Origin: Rhizophlyctis rosea
Taxonomy: Eukaryota > Chytridiomycota > Chytridiomycetes > Rhizophlyctidales > Rhizophlyctidaceae
Direction of reading: 5' to 3'
Length of the DNA: 64,000 bases
Assembly: GCA_027596075.1 (NCBI GenBank)
Contig: JADGJC010000079.1
Coordinates: 56,884-120,883 of the forward strand
This document shows, in pieces, positions 1 to 9,684 of this stretch (position 1 is its first letter; each line of letters starts with the position of its first letter). The position numbers and the translations under genes are program-made. The notes under the pieces are model-generated. The model had not been told where the DNA came from and did not search any database. It was given only the letters and a program-made list of their open reading frames with translations.

Positions 1-2
1 AT

Positions 3-595
3 TTGAACGTGTGTATTGGTCCACAGCAAGGACCTCCTCTGAAAGCACTTACCGGTTACATTACCCACGAACTGGTGAAGGAGGAGTTATTCAAGGACGT
101 CGCACTTGTTGAAGACGGGAAGATCCTGACTTGCACCTACCAAGGGGAGGCCCAAAGATTCAACCTTACCCACTATCTGTACAATCACGACGGCTGTTTG
201 GAGTTTTGGTGTCCCAAAGGAGTATGTACTTCCTTTCGCGGAGCCGTTCATCCGCGACAAAACCGCTCGAGATCCTACTAACGAGTTTTGCTTTGGGCTA
301 TTAGGATGACGATCTTCCCAACTGGGTCAAGGTGTTCGCGGGTGCGGCCGGTGATGATTGGGAGGAAGAGATGGAAGCACCCAATCCGTTTGAAGTCATC
401 ACCAACAACATCAAAGATGTCACCGGGTGGCAGACACCGCTGGATAAGTGGGAGGACGAATTTGAGGAGAAGTCTGAGAAGTGGTATGTTGGGACTAGAT
501 TAGAAGGGGATAAGGTTATCCGACGAGGGAATGTGTTGGATAAAAAGAAGTGGGAATTGACGTCGGAAGGACTCAAGTATAAGGGTCCAGCATGA
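3..595 (+). CDS. Unrecognised protein, 5' end cut by window edge
   Basis: C-terminal part of a gene that begins before the window; the first in-window codon is TTG, not a credible start. Two exons are visible: 3-221 and 305-595. They are joined by an 83-nt intron with a GTATGT donor, a CTACTAAC branch point and a TTAG acceptor. Splicing joins ...EFWCPKG to DDDLPNWVKVF... in frame and removes the in-frame stop at 279-281. The visible 170 residues are acidic and hydrophilic, with many Trp/Lys/Glu residues near the end (KWEDEFEEKSEKWYVG) and no signal peptide or membrane segment. I do not recognise the family. The reading frame and splice signals are strong; the function is unknown. Confidence 0.6.
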
Positions 596-1063
596 TTGTA
601 CAGTACGTCTGATTAGTTCGGATATATAGTATAATAGTACATGTATGAGAAAAAATTATATGATGTGCGGGTTTTCGAGAACTTTCGAGCCTTGCCTTGG
701 GCCGCTCAGATTCCTGATCGTTGCCACGTCAAACCCGTCTTTCATTGCTTTCCCGACTTTCCTCCGAAACATTGTCCCAGGATTCTATTGGGCTGCGCCA
801 ACGCTTTCTCTGCAACCTGGAGGAACTTCAGAATACTAATCATATCGTCTGCAACACACAGTCCGAGGCTCCGCCAAAATCATTTTGCTACCCTGTCGAA
901 GTTCTGCCATTGGTGTCCCTTGCTTACGAAAACACGCGGGCCAGGAAAGAAGGTACGGTTGGTGGCGGTGCTATGATTGTGGCTAGCATCAAGCTATCTG
1001 TGCCATCCTCAATATCTGGACATTCCTGCTCGTCCTGCTCGCCCACTTTGCCTCCACTTCCCT

Positions 1064-1390
1064 ACCTGTCAAAATATGCATGCGCAAATAGAAAATTGTG
1101 ACTCATCAATACATTCCATTTGCTGCCCAGCACAAGCTTCTCATTACCAGGTATTCGGGCTCCGCGCATTCCACCTGAATGTTTCCATGGTCAGCATACC
1201 ACTTGCAGAGTATTACCTGTCAAACATCATTGGTCACCAGTATTACCTGTCAAACTGAGTCTCGCTCTATGTGTACTAGCGGACTACCTCAGAACGTTCC
1301 GCCGGACTATTAGATGTACTGGATACATAGGATACGGCCCGACTCCATCGAACGGCCATTCCGCGTTCTGTCTGAAACATTTTGACAGGT
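1064..1390. promoter_or_regulatory. Cluster of four ACCTGTCAAA sites
   Basis: Exact 10-mers occur at 1064-1073, 1215-1224 and 1245-1254 on the plus strand, and at 1381-1390 as the reverse complement TTTGACAGGT. The middle two belong to a 17-nt direct repeat (1209-1225 and 1239-1255) with a 30-nt period. All lie 560-880 nt upstream of the lipid-droplet-like gene. The CTGTCA core resembles TALE-homeodomain sites (MEIS/TGIF type). That comparison is from family knowledge; binding is inferred. Confidence 0.45.
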
Positions 1391-1481
1391 TGATGGGGGC
1401 GTACTCAAAAGTCTCATAACGCGTCGGTCATTCCTGTCAGAGTGACCGGTACGTTGTGATTACGCCCGGTGGCTTTCGCTC

Positions 1482-1509
1482 CTTTCACATGCTCATCGCC
1501 ATGTGAAAG
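1482..1509. promoter_or_regulatory. 9-bp inverted repeat, CTTTCACAT/ATGTGAAAG
   Basis: Perfect arms at 1482-1490 and 1501-1509 are separated by 10 nt, about 440 nt upstream of the lipid-droplet-like gene. The half-site CTTTCACATG also occurs at 9319-9328, upstream of the CCS gene. The geometry would suit a dimeric regulator; no factor can be named. Confidence 0.35.
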
Positions 1510-1945
1510 TGTCCCTTCCCACCCGAAACAGCTCCAGCCTCAAGTGTATCCCTCTCTATCAATCAAAGGCATCAGTTGGTCGATCTTCGTGCGCGCCTGT
1601 CAAGCGCATATTGTGCACAATTAGTGACATATTGTCTGTGTGCAAGTGACGTCAAACAAGGTTTCTCACGGGCATGGTCGGAAGCCTTTCTCAAGCGAAT
1701 CCATCGACAAATTGCCTCAATCCATGCAGACTTCTATATAAATCCATCATTCCTCGTTCCCTTCATAACCCAAAGTCCTGGCGCTTCCACTACCCCAACC
1801 TGGCAAACTCCACCCTCAAACCACAACCCACAAAACCAACCCCCCTCACACCAAACACAACACGTCAACACCACCCCCGTCACCAACACACAGCACCCCA
1901 CCAACCGTCACAATTCCCACACCCGCAAAACGCAAACACTCCCAA

Positions 1946-2855
1946 ATGTCTGCCGCTCAAACTCAATCTTCCAACCTCACCGAGAGGGCTCGCAACGTCC
2001 CGGACAAGGTCAAGGGCGCCGCCGAGAAGGTGTCGGCCGAGATGCGCGCTACCGCTGCTGAGGTCCCTGAGATGGCGGGCAAGGCCGTCCACAAGGCTCA
2101 GAATGTGTTGACTCCGGTGTATCAGTACGTCAGCAAGAGCACTGGGTATTGTTGGGGCGTCGTCAATCAGTTGATGGAGAGGTACCCGCCTGTCAAGGTA
2201 CGTCTTAGAGCTGTCAATTTTGGTTTGTTCGTTGACGGGCCGGTGGAAGAGAGTGGACGGGGACGGTTCAGTTTTGACGTGTTTTGGGAACTCGGCATTT
2301 TGATTTTTGTGGTTCTGGAGACACTCGACGGGTCTTGTTACTCTTCATTGTTCTTCGCATACTGATGTTCTGCATGCGCATTTATCCAACCACAACACAC
2401 AGGCCTTCGTCTACAGCTTCATGGCCACGGCGGCAATTCCGACTACAGTCTTCACCGGATACAGTCTCACGACCGGTACTATCGTCGGCGGGATTGCTGG
2501 AACCATCGCTACGGTTGTTCAGGTACGGTATTTCAACCCAATCGTTCGTAGCATTTTCGCTCTGCAACGTGCAACTGACAACTGATCTATCGTCAGGGTT
2601 GCATCATGGCCTTCGGCGCCTTCTTCTACTTCTGGTGGTTGGTCGGCGCTTTCATCGTTGCTTCCATCACTGGCGTCTGGTACGTAAATCAAGTCGCACT
2701 CCCCAAACCTCCCGCGCCGGTTCTTTGTTTGTAAACAATACACAATTTTCTAATACCTTCCCGTTCTCATCACCACCTACAGCGCTTCCGGCATGTGGAT
2801 CGCCTACAGCGGCTACAAGATGATCGGCGACTCTGTTGCCCGCAACGCGAAATGA
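1946..2855 (+). CDS. Promethin/LDAF1-like lipid-droplet membrane protein
   Basis: Four exons (1946-2197, 2403-2522, 2597-2679, 2783-2855) encode about 175 residues. All three introns have good GT-AG ends. Residues 1-80 are an amphipathic, Ala/Lys/Glu-rich region with repeated helical turns, as in lipid-droplet-binding helices. Residues 85-165 are two hydrophobic hairpins (around AFVYSFMATAAIP and AFGAFFYFWWLVGAF) separated by a Gly/Thr-rich turn. The layout fits the promethin/LDAF1 family (fungal LDO proteins), which bind seipin at ER sites where lipid droplets form. This rests on topology and composition rather than on an invariant motif, so a generic reticulon-like or caleosin-like membrane hairpin protein remains possible. 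Four ACCTGTCAAA sites lie upstream. Confidence 0.5.
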
Positions 2856-3940
2856 AGTCCTTTTCTGCGTGTTTTGATTTGTGGGCATGTAGTGTTGTAG
2901 GGCAGTGATGAGTGCTTTTTTTGTCTACTTGCATTATGCTGTTGATGTTGTGCGTATCTTTCGATTTCGGGGAAGTCTTTTTCGCTTGCTGCGCTTGAGG
3001 GATGGGAAGTTTTGTATATACCCAACATGTGCACATTGCTTTTTTGCTTCATAATTGTGGTTTTATGAGTTGGTTTGGTGATTGACGAGGAGCTTTTGTA
3101 GGTGATTGAGCGATATGTTATGATGCCAAGTTGTCATAAATCTTGCAAAGAAGTGCTCGGATGCACATACCACAAGCGCTGCGTAAAGATGCAATCGTAT
3201 CAGGTCAAGGCACAGCAAGGATGATAGGGCAGGAGCACTCTATCAGATGTCAGATCAGTGCACAAATTACCAATGGCCCAAATTCACTCTCAATTTATAG
3301 GCGTTCGTGGCGAAGTTGGCGGCAGCTATGATGCTGAAAATGCAAAAGTTGTTGTTCATTGCTCCCATGGTACATACCCGATGACCCATGATGATGATGA
3401 CATACCCAAAGGAACTCAGGCAGCTCTCCATGAGCATTGGCACATTTGGCGGCCATTATTCGAAAGTTGGGTGGAGGAGTTCCTTTGACGAGTCAATCGG
3501 AGCGGTGAGTGTAACGGAGCTGCGCCGAACTTTTTGAGTTTTGGTGTTTTGTGAATGGTGCCTCCAGGACTCGAAACGCGGAGCCACGAATTGACGCGAT
3601 TCAATTATACCCCATGGAGCCACAAGGAAGCGCGTGTCTTTTCCCCACAAAGACTCGGTCGGTAACACAAAAGTAGTACTGACCCACGATGATGTGGAGA
3701 GTTGGAATGCTTGCGCTCTGATTGGTCGAAATATCCCCTCCCTTTCACAACAGGGTGTGGCTTATCTACGTCGCAAATTCCTATATAACCCCAGCAGAAA
3801 TCGCGCACTTTTTGGGATTCCCATTCAGCAAATACACCTCATTCCCTTCTACTACGTTTCCGTTCCCAGCGAAACCTACGCACTCCCTAATACTTGCAGC
3901 CTACCAAAACGCGCTAGACGCTAGACACCAATAACCAAAA
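2856..3940. other. Intergenic region
   Basis: No supported gene. The 3' part is the promoter region of the YcnI-like gene, with a TATA-like element at 3781-3790 and a C/A-rich leader. Confidence 0.6.
3781..3790 (+). promoter_or_regulatory. TATA-like element of the YcnI-like gene
   Basis: CTATATAACC lies about 155 nt before the ATG. Similar TATA elements precede the phosphoesterase, AA11, AA9 and GH11 genes, as expected for strongly induced secreted-protein genes. Confidence 0.45.
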
Positions 3941-4716
3941 ATGCAACTCTCCTTCACTACCGTCGCTACGTCCCTCTTGGCTCTTGCCGCCAGCGTCCAA
4001 GGCCATGCATCGATGACACCTAACGCGGCCGTGCCCAACACCAACTACTACGGCGCCGTTCGCATACGTAAGTAAATCTCATATGATTTGACGCGTCTCA
4101 CTCGTTACCACAACAAACTGTAAAATCCAACAACACTAACCCCCATCTCTTCCTCTCTCCTTTAGCCCACGGCTGCACCGGCTCCCCCTCCAACAACATC
4201 ACCGTCTGGATCCCCCAAAACGTCACCTCCGTCAAGCCCAAAACCTCCGCCGTCTGGCAAATCGCCACAACCATCCGCCCCCTCGTCCCCCCCGTCATCG
4301 CCGAATCCGGCGCAACAGTCAACACCACCATCGACACAATCACCTGGACAGGCTCTAAAGTCGCTGACACAGAGTACTTCGACTTCGAGTTCTCCGGTAA
4401 ACTACCTGACGGGAAGGACGGCGACATTATCTACTTTACTGTTTTGCAGCTTTGCGAGAATGGGGCGAGTTACTTGTGGGCTACCAGCCCTGGTAACAAT
4501 GTTAGCGACAACACTCCCAACCGGACTGTGTCGACCGCGCCGAAGTTGACGTTGTTCTTGAACGGGACTTCAATCAAGGCTCAACCTCAGGGTTCCGGTG
4601 CCTCTGGTGCGTCTGCTGACAGCACGCAGAAGAGCGGTGCGGGTGCGTCGGCTGTTGGGTCGTTGATGGCTGGTGCTGCGGCGGCTGTGTTTGGTGTTAT
4701 GGTGTACTTCATGTAG
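3941..4716 (+). CDS. Secreted YcnI-like (DUF1775) copper-site protein, C-terminally anchored
   Basis: Exons 3941-4067 and 4166-4716 encode 225 residues; the intron has a GTAAGT donor and a TTTAG acceptor. A signal peptide is followed by His as the likely mature first residue (..ASVQG/HASMTP). Next come the family signatures: RIPHGCTGSP, then WIPQNV with VKPKT, then TITWTGSK, then FDFEFSGKLPDG, then YFTVLQLCENG followed by a Trp. This order closely matches proteobacterial DUF1775 proteins. Bacillus YcnI binds Cu(II) through the mature N-terminal His (mono-histidine brace), and that His is kept here. The tail is a Ser/Gly/Ala spacer followed by a hydrophobic end (VGSLMAG..GVMVYFM), fitting a GPI anchor or a membrane tail. 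The role (copper storage or delivery at the cell surface) is inferred. A bacterial origin is plausible, but the gene has acquired an intron. Confidence 0.85.
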
Positions 4717-5355
4717 ATACCTTAGTGGTGGGTAATTTTGGGAGAAGTGACGAACAATCTTAATCTTTGTACAGTAGGTGTTTGCATTAGCTTTTTTGTT
4801 TAGAACATGTCATATGTAGTGTCTCTTAGAGAAACTTCTATAATCCTCAATGTGTTAATATGTATGCGTTCGTTCCCACGGTTCTGTGAACTGGATACAT
4901 TTTGTGTTTTGCGAAGTGGAGTTTCCCCTTTCCCATGTATGAAATCTCAAGAAAAATGGCAGTTTGGTCAATGCCGTAATAGGAGGCAGTCTTTACAATA
5001 CCCCACTCTTAGAAACATATTATAATTTACATCCAAAATAAACACAAGCCTGCATGATGTGGCGTGCGGCCAACGGCGACTGTCAAATTTCGAATGTTCC
5101 TTTGGAAGCTTCACTGCCGAAGAGGTCCGAGTATGGTAAACTATTCCTCTCATACCTTCCGACGCCCTTCTTCCCCTTCGAAAAGACAAGGTGTGTTGGT
5201 CTATCCGCAATGTCAGGAGCAGCCCCTCCCTTTCAAACCCCACCCCCCCACCCCCTTTCTTTTTTCACAAACAAGTCAGGAAAAGCTCATACAGAGGATG
5301 ACAACCACCAAACCGGAAGTCACATTCCTACTCATCTTCATGAACCCGTTAGGTC
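4717..5355. other. Intergenic region
   Basis: 3' region of the YcnI-like gene, then AT-rich sequence and a C-rich stretch (5220-5265). The 5' end of the neighbouring ankyrin pseudogene cannot be placed exactly and may begin inside this stretch. Confidence 0.4.
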
Positions 5356-6695
5356 GCACTCCACCTCCTCCGCAAAGGCGCCTCAATCCACACAGACAAT
5401 TATCACTCCTGCCCATGCTGTACCTACGACTCCTATCTTCCGCCGCCTTTAAAGACCGCTATCAAGAAGGATCACCTCCCCCTCGCGCGACTCCTAGTGT
5501 CCCACGAGGCCGATGTAAACAGACATGACCAGCACGGCAATTCTACATTGCACCATGCTATCGTGGGAGGCTCTCTCCCCATGGTTTGATTGTTGTTGGA
5601 GGCTGGAAGCAGAAGTTGATCCTGACATGCTTCCCTGAACATTGCAAAGTGCCTGCAGTGGCTGGCATTACGAAGTTGTGAAGTTCTTGGTGGAGAAGTT
5701 TGGGTGAGTTTTTGTGGGAACGATGGGAGATGGGCTAGGTTTTGCGTAAGGAATGGTGTGGGAAAAACACATTCAAAAACAGTCGCATCACATCTGGACT
5801 TTTGCCATAAAGACATCTTCATTCCCCCTTCTTCTTTCCTCCTCCCGTGTCTCTCACACGCCCATCCCGTTCTCATTTTCGCCCTTTTTCCTTTTTGCAG
5901 ATGACACATCATCACCTCCTTTCATTGGGCATCTCAATCAACAGCAAAGCCCCCCGGGGAATCTGGCCCCTTCACGGATTACCGTGTGCCCCTAGAAGTC
6001 CAGGAATTGTTGCTTCAAGCGGGCGCAAACATCAATGCTACGGAACGTGATGGAGACACACCGCTTATGAAAGCCATCAGGCAAAACAGTGTGGACAAGG
6101 TACCATTGGCGTATCGGACATGGTGCTGATATCTATGTGACGAAACAATCTACGCGCAGGAAAACGCCGTGTGCGTGCATCGGAGGTGCCCACAAAATTG
6201 GCAATTACATAAGCGGCCGGTCTTCCGGGAAGGTTTGCGCTGGTCAAACGCCTTTTTGGGATGGGGCCTCGGTTGGATTGGTGGTCGCTCCAGGAAGCTA
6301 CGAAATTTGGATCGTTGGATAACGGCTACAGTTTATCCCTAACACAAAAGTCGAGATGTCAATGGACGTCAACTTCCTCACCACGAACTCACCGACCCGT
6401 CATCCAAACAGTCTGGTGGCAAGTCCGGTTGTTGATGCTCTACAGCTCAGCAAACCCAACACTAGACCACATCTCCGGCCTAGCGCACTGCACGATCCTC
6501 CATAGTTCGCAAATTTAGCGAGGGGATGGGACGCTGTGTCATGGTGAGGCATCTCCTGGGGAGGGTATGACGCCCGAGCAGGTGAGGGACATGAAACGTT
6601 ATGTGGTGCGGATGGTGGTCGTGGATGTGAATGAGATTGATGGACGGGGTTGGACGGCATTAGATTGTGCTTTGGCGCCGTATCAGAAGGGCTAG
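5356..6695 (+). pseudogene. Decayed ankyrin-repeat gene
   Basis: Ankyrin-repeat pieces appear in successive frames. From 5356 there is ALHLLRKGASI.., then LARLLVSHEADVN and STLHHAIVGG. The frame then meets an in-frame TGA where a LLLEAG segment should continue. An extra base near 5610 breaks the next AEVDPD segment. HYEVVKFLVEKFG follows, ending at a GTGAGT donor (about 5704), with a matching TTTTTGCAG acceptor (about 5900). Further on, VQELLLQAGANINA..DGDTPLMKAI and, at the end, DVNEIDGRGWTALDCAL close with a stop at 6693. Several stops and shifts cannot be removed by splicing. It is a relic of the same kind of gene as the intact ankyrin gene at 39.1 kb. Confidence 0.75.
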
Positions 6696-7255
6696 TGAAG
6701 GGAAGCGGGAGGAGTGGGGTGGAGATTTTGAGGGGGGGGGGGGGGGGGGGGGTGGGGGTCCGGGGATTGGGAAGGAAAAGCGGGTATTGGGGGTGGCAAA
6801 GACGACGTGCTTGCCGGTAGAAAAAGGGTTCTCACTACTGAATGTACCTACATTGTTCGTACTTGTTCGCAGGAGGTCAGAATATAAAAAGATGGGTGGA
6901 TTTTCTCCCTGTCACATTCGAGATCAATTTCCAGGTACCCAGCGCAAAAGGTTGAGACATATTGGTCCCCGTCCCTCGACTCCCACAATCCCACAAACAA
7001 AACTCCAACAAACCTCCGCCTCATACCCAAAACGAAAAACATCTTGCACAAGATATTTCAAACATATGCAACATTGAAAAGATAGAGGACCACTTATATA
7101 CAAACCATAACCACTCAAAAACAAAACAGAAAAAACACAAAAGCACAAACAGAAAAAAAAATAGGAAAAGGTATACTAACAACACAAAGAGCAAGGCGAC
7201 AGAAAGAAGCAGAAGAAACTCCAACCGCCTCAAAAGGAAACCCCCTCGCAAAGTT
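6696..7255. other. Intergenic region with poly-G tract and A-rich stretch
   Basis: Between the ankyrin relic and the 3' end of INSIG. It contains the 21-G run (6732-6752) and an A-rich stretch (about 7100-7200) that would form the T-rich 3' UTR of the minus-strand INSIG gene. No gene seen. Confidence 0.55.
6732..6752. repeat. Homopolymer of 21 G
   Basis: An uninterrupted run of 21 G, followed by T and five more G, just after the ankyrin relic. It is a likely sequencing and polymerase slippage spot; the true length is uncertain. Confidence 0.8.
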
Positions 7256-8426
7256 TCAACCCTGCTTCAAATGCACCGCCCCACCCCTCTGCTTCACCCT
7301 AAACCACTCCTCCGGCACAATCGACAACTGCCTCCCTATAGATCCGAAACATATGCAGGACGAGAACAATATGCAAGGGAACCACGACCGGATGCCAAAG
7401 AAGTCTGCTTTTGTCCAGCTACAAAGAATGCGCCATCGGGTTGTCAGCACACTGTTCTCAATTCTCAGCGGGCATTTGGAGGTGCAATCACTCACCTATA
7501 GAAGCCATGGCTAACAAGTAAGTAAACGATCCATGTGCCGATGGATGCTACGAGGGATGAGAGGGCGAAGCCGTGCCATGTTCGGTCGAAGAGGAACCAG
7601 AGGCCTAGGGCTAGCAGTGCGAGAGTGATTGAGACTTGGAGGCTGCTTGACCATGGGAGTTTCTGATGATGAAGAGTGTTTGATGCGTTAGTTTGAGCTG
7701 TGCCGAGTTGACATGACGCGCCATTGCATTTGACGGGACTTACCGATGCTGCATAGTTGACACCTATGATTTCAGGAGTGTGCAACGCATTGCAGTTAGT
7801 TGAGCTGTCATGTCAATGTCCAAACTATGTGACCAACCCACGCCACACACAACGCCTTGCGCACACCGACCCCCCTCCCCCCAAATTCCAAACAAACAAC
7901 AACAACGCCTCCCAACATCATCCACCCACCCATCCGCTCCGCGGATATAGTAGGCAGCTTCGCTGGCCATGCATAGGCGCTCCGCGCCAAATCCATCCGC
8001 TTCGCGAATCCATTGCTTCGCGGATATGAATTGCCAGCTTCGCTGGACTGACCTGTCAAAGTCAAACCCACAAACAAACGCACACAAAAACTCACCAATA
8101 AACCCCCCACAACACCTTAAAACACTACTCCATTCCCTATTCAAGTCATGCCTCGTCTCCAACCACCAATAATCCATAACAGGATACAGCGTCCCTATCA
8201 ACAGGCCCGAGAGGCCACAACTAATGGGGACCCACGACGCGGATGAGAACAGCTGTGACACGTTATTTGGGTATTGGGTTATGTTGTGTTCTTTTTGGAG
8301 GTTGTCGATTATGATTGCGAAGATGAAGCCTAGGGTGAAGAGGAGGAGGGCGCGGGGTGGGTAGTGGAGGAGAGGGGAGGAGGAGGGGGGTGGGGTGTGC
8401 ATTGTGGGGGAGGGGAAGGTTGACAT
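7256..8426 (-). CDS. INSIG: INSIG family sterol-sensing regulator
   Basis: Four exons on the minus strand: 8426-8096, 7763-7744 (only 20 nt), 7662-7496 and 7418-7256. They give 226 residues, essentially the size of human INSIG-2. All introns have good donors (GTGAGT, GTAAGT, GTGAGT). Conserved blocks run in order: LLLFTLGFIFAIIIDNLQ, FSSASWVP, GTLYPVMD, EWSSVLRCCGGFIG, VNYAASKLPW (made by splicing the micro-exon), LQVSITLALLALGLWFLFDR, then FFGIRSWFPCILF and GSIGRQL. In animals and yeasts INSIG proteins are ER membrane proteins that bind SCAP and HMG-CoA reductase in response to sterols. The upstream frame to 8513 opens with GTG, so the ATG at 8426 is preferred; an ATG at 8402 is also possible. 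Intron 1 carries a cluster of mini-hairpins and one ACCTGTCAAA site. Confidence 0.95.
7932..8046. repeat. Cluster of GC-rich mini-hairpins with 3-nt TYC loops
   Basis: Within INSIG intron 1. Perfect stems are ATCCGC-TCC-GCGGAT (7932-7946), CAGC-TTC-GCTG (7955-7965), GGCGC-TCC-GCGCC (7976-7988) and CCAGC-TTC-GCTGG (8034-8046). Weaker copies lie around 7998-8006 and 8013-8021. All have the loop TTC or TCC. The style recalls the mobile GC-rich double-hairpin elements described in chytrid mitochondrial DNA; that relation is only a suggestion. Confidence 0.75.
8051..8060. promoter_or_regulatory. ACCTGTCAAA site in INSIG intron 1
   Basis: Exact copy of the recurrent 10-mer, directly after the hairpin cluster. 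Confidence 0.35.
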
Positions 8427-8682
8427 GGACGGGTGGTGGGTGGGGTTGGCTGTGGGGAGGGTGTTGGGTGGGTTGTGTGTTGCGTTACGGGATTTAGGAT
8501 GTAATATACGCACCTTGGCCGTTGGACTAAGAAAGGAGAAAACCGTCCGCTAAAGCGGTCTGGAAGGAAAAAGGGGGTTTTAGAACATCGAGATGAGGGG
8601 AGATGTCACTTCCAGTTTATACAATGTATAGAGTGTCAGCGTGGATATGGCCCACGAAGGGACTGTGTGTCCGGTGCCCTCT

Positions 8683-8727
8683 CTGTGTTCCCACACCTGA
8701 CCTCCCCTGTGTTCCCACATCAGACCT
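8683..8727. repeat. Two imperfect 21-bp direct repeats, 24-bp period
   Basis: CTGTGTTCCCACA followed by CTGACCT or CAGACCT: copies at 8683-8703 and 8707-8727 differ at two positions. They lie about 260-300 nt upstream of the INSIG start and next to an ACCTGTCAAA site, so they may be paired regulatory sites. Confidence 0.5.
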
Positions 8728-8746
8728 GGCAGGCATGAACCTCTCC

Positions 8747-8756
8747 ACCTGTCAAA
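8747..8756. promoter_or_regulatory. ACCTGTCAAA site upstream of INSIG
   Basis: Exact 10-mer about 320 nt upstream of the INSIG ATG. It is followed at once by CTTTGAC, giving a partial inverted TCAAA/TTTGA arrangement. Confidence 0.4.
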
Positions 8757-9684
8757 CTTTGACGAGTTGCAGTCCAGCACAGCCGGCGCCAAATGCGTCC
8801 TTGTCTCGCAGATGGCAAGATGATTCTGACCACTGCGATAGAAACGCGCGCCCGACTTAAAAACTTCCCATATTCACTCACTTGTGTTAAATAAGCAAAA
8901 GATATCAATTGGGCCACTCCGGTTGCAAACAAGGTTGGGCCGACAAAGTCGCTAACGGGGTGGCGGTTTTGTGGTGATTGGGGGCTTTCTCGACGCGGAT
9001 GCACGTCGAGCTTGATATGGAGAACACTACAGGGAAGTATAGACGGAGTTTGCCACCTGATAGCAGGGGTTCGAAGGTGTCGACCACCACCTATTGCTGT
9101 TGATAGTGGGATACAATACCGGACCCCCCAAGAGTGAAGATAGATACCATGGATGTTGTGTGCTGCGTGCACTGTGAGAAGGGCAGTTGTGAGAATGCAG
9201 TGTGTGAGTGTCTCTTTGTTGCAGTCGGAGGATTGGCCAGTGTGGCTTATGTGCATGAAATCCAATGGTCCGATGCTCTGGATCGGACTGAAATCATCCA
9301 CCCAAACAGACTGGACACCTTTCACATGTAAATGTGGCGTTCAATTTTGGCGCGGTGGTGGCTGAGCACTGTGGCGGCGCCATGCTGGCTGGTTGCATGC
9401 TTACGAGAGCTGTGGGTATCCAACAGCAAAATGCGCGCACCTCAGGTTATCAATGATTTCTAAGACGTCTGACGTCCCCCTCCCTTCCACTTCTTCGTCT
9501 TCCACTCTCATCACCGATACCTGCTGCTGCCAGATCGTAAGACACAGTGGAAAACACGTAGATTCCATACTCAGCAGGTCACTCACACGTAATATCCCCA
9601 ATACCATACACATCACCACGCACTTTTAGCTCCTTCGGCCCAGCTCGTCCCACCACCAACCACTTCCCTTCACCAATCTTAAAA

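Larger units (their letters stand above)
596..1945. other. Intergenic region with clustered short repeats
   Basis: No convincing gene. The short open frames here lack conserved features. It holds four ACCTGTCAAA sites and a 9-bp inverted repeat, listed separately. The last 150 nt before the next start codon are C/A-rich, like a 5' leader. Confidence 0.6.
8427..9684. other. Intergenic region between divergent INSIG and CCS
   Basis: Shared 1.26-kb upstream region. Near INSIG it has a CCGC-TAAA-GCGG hairpin (8547-8558), an imperfect 24-bp-period repeat and an ACCTGTCAAA site. A 201-codon minus-strand frame (8720-9325) has no recognisable features and is not called. Confidence 0.55.

Noticed and set aside
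3540..3600. T-arm-like sequence suggesting a tRNA
   Set aside because: The stem does not pair and no D or anticodon arm is present.
8720..9325. 201-codon minus-strand open frame between INSIG and CCS
   Set aside because: No conserved motif, mixed composition, no domain, and regulatory repeats lie within it; treated as chance.
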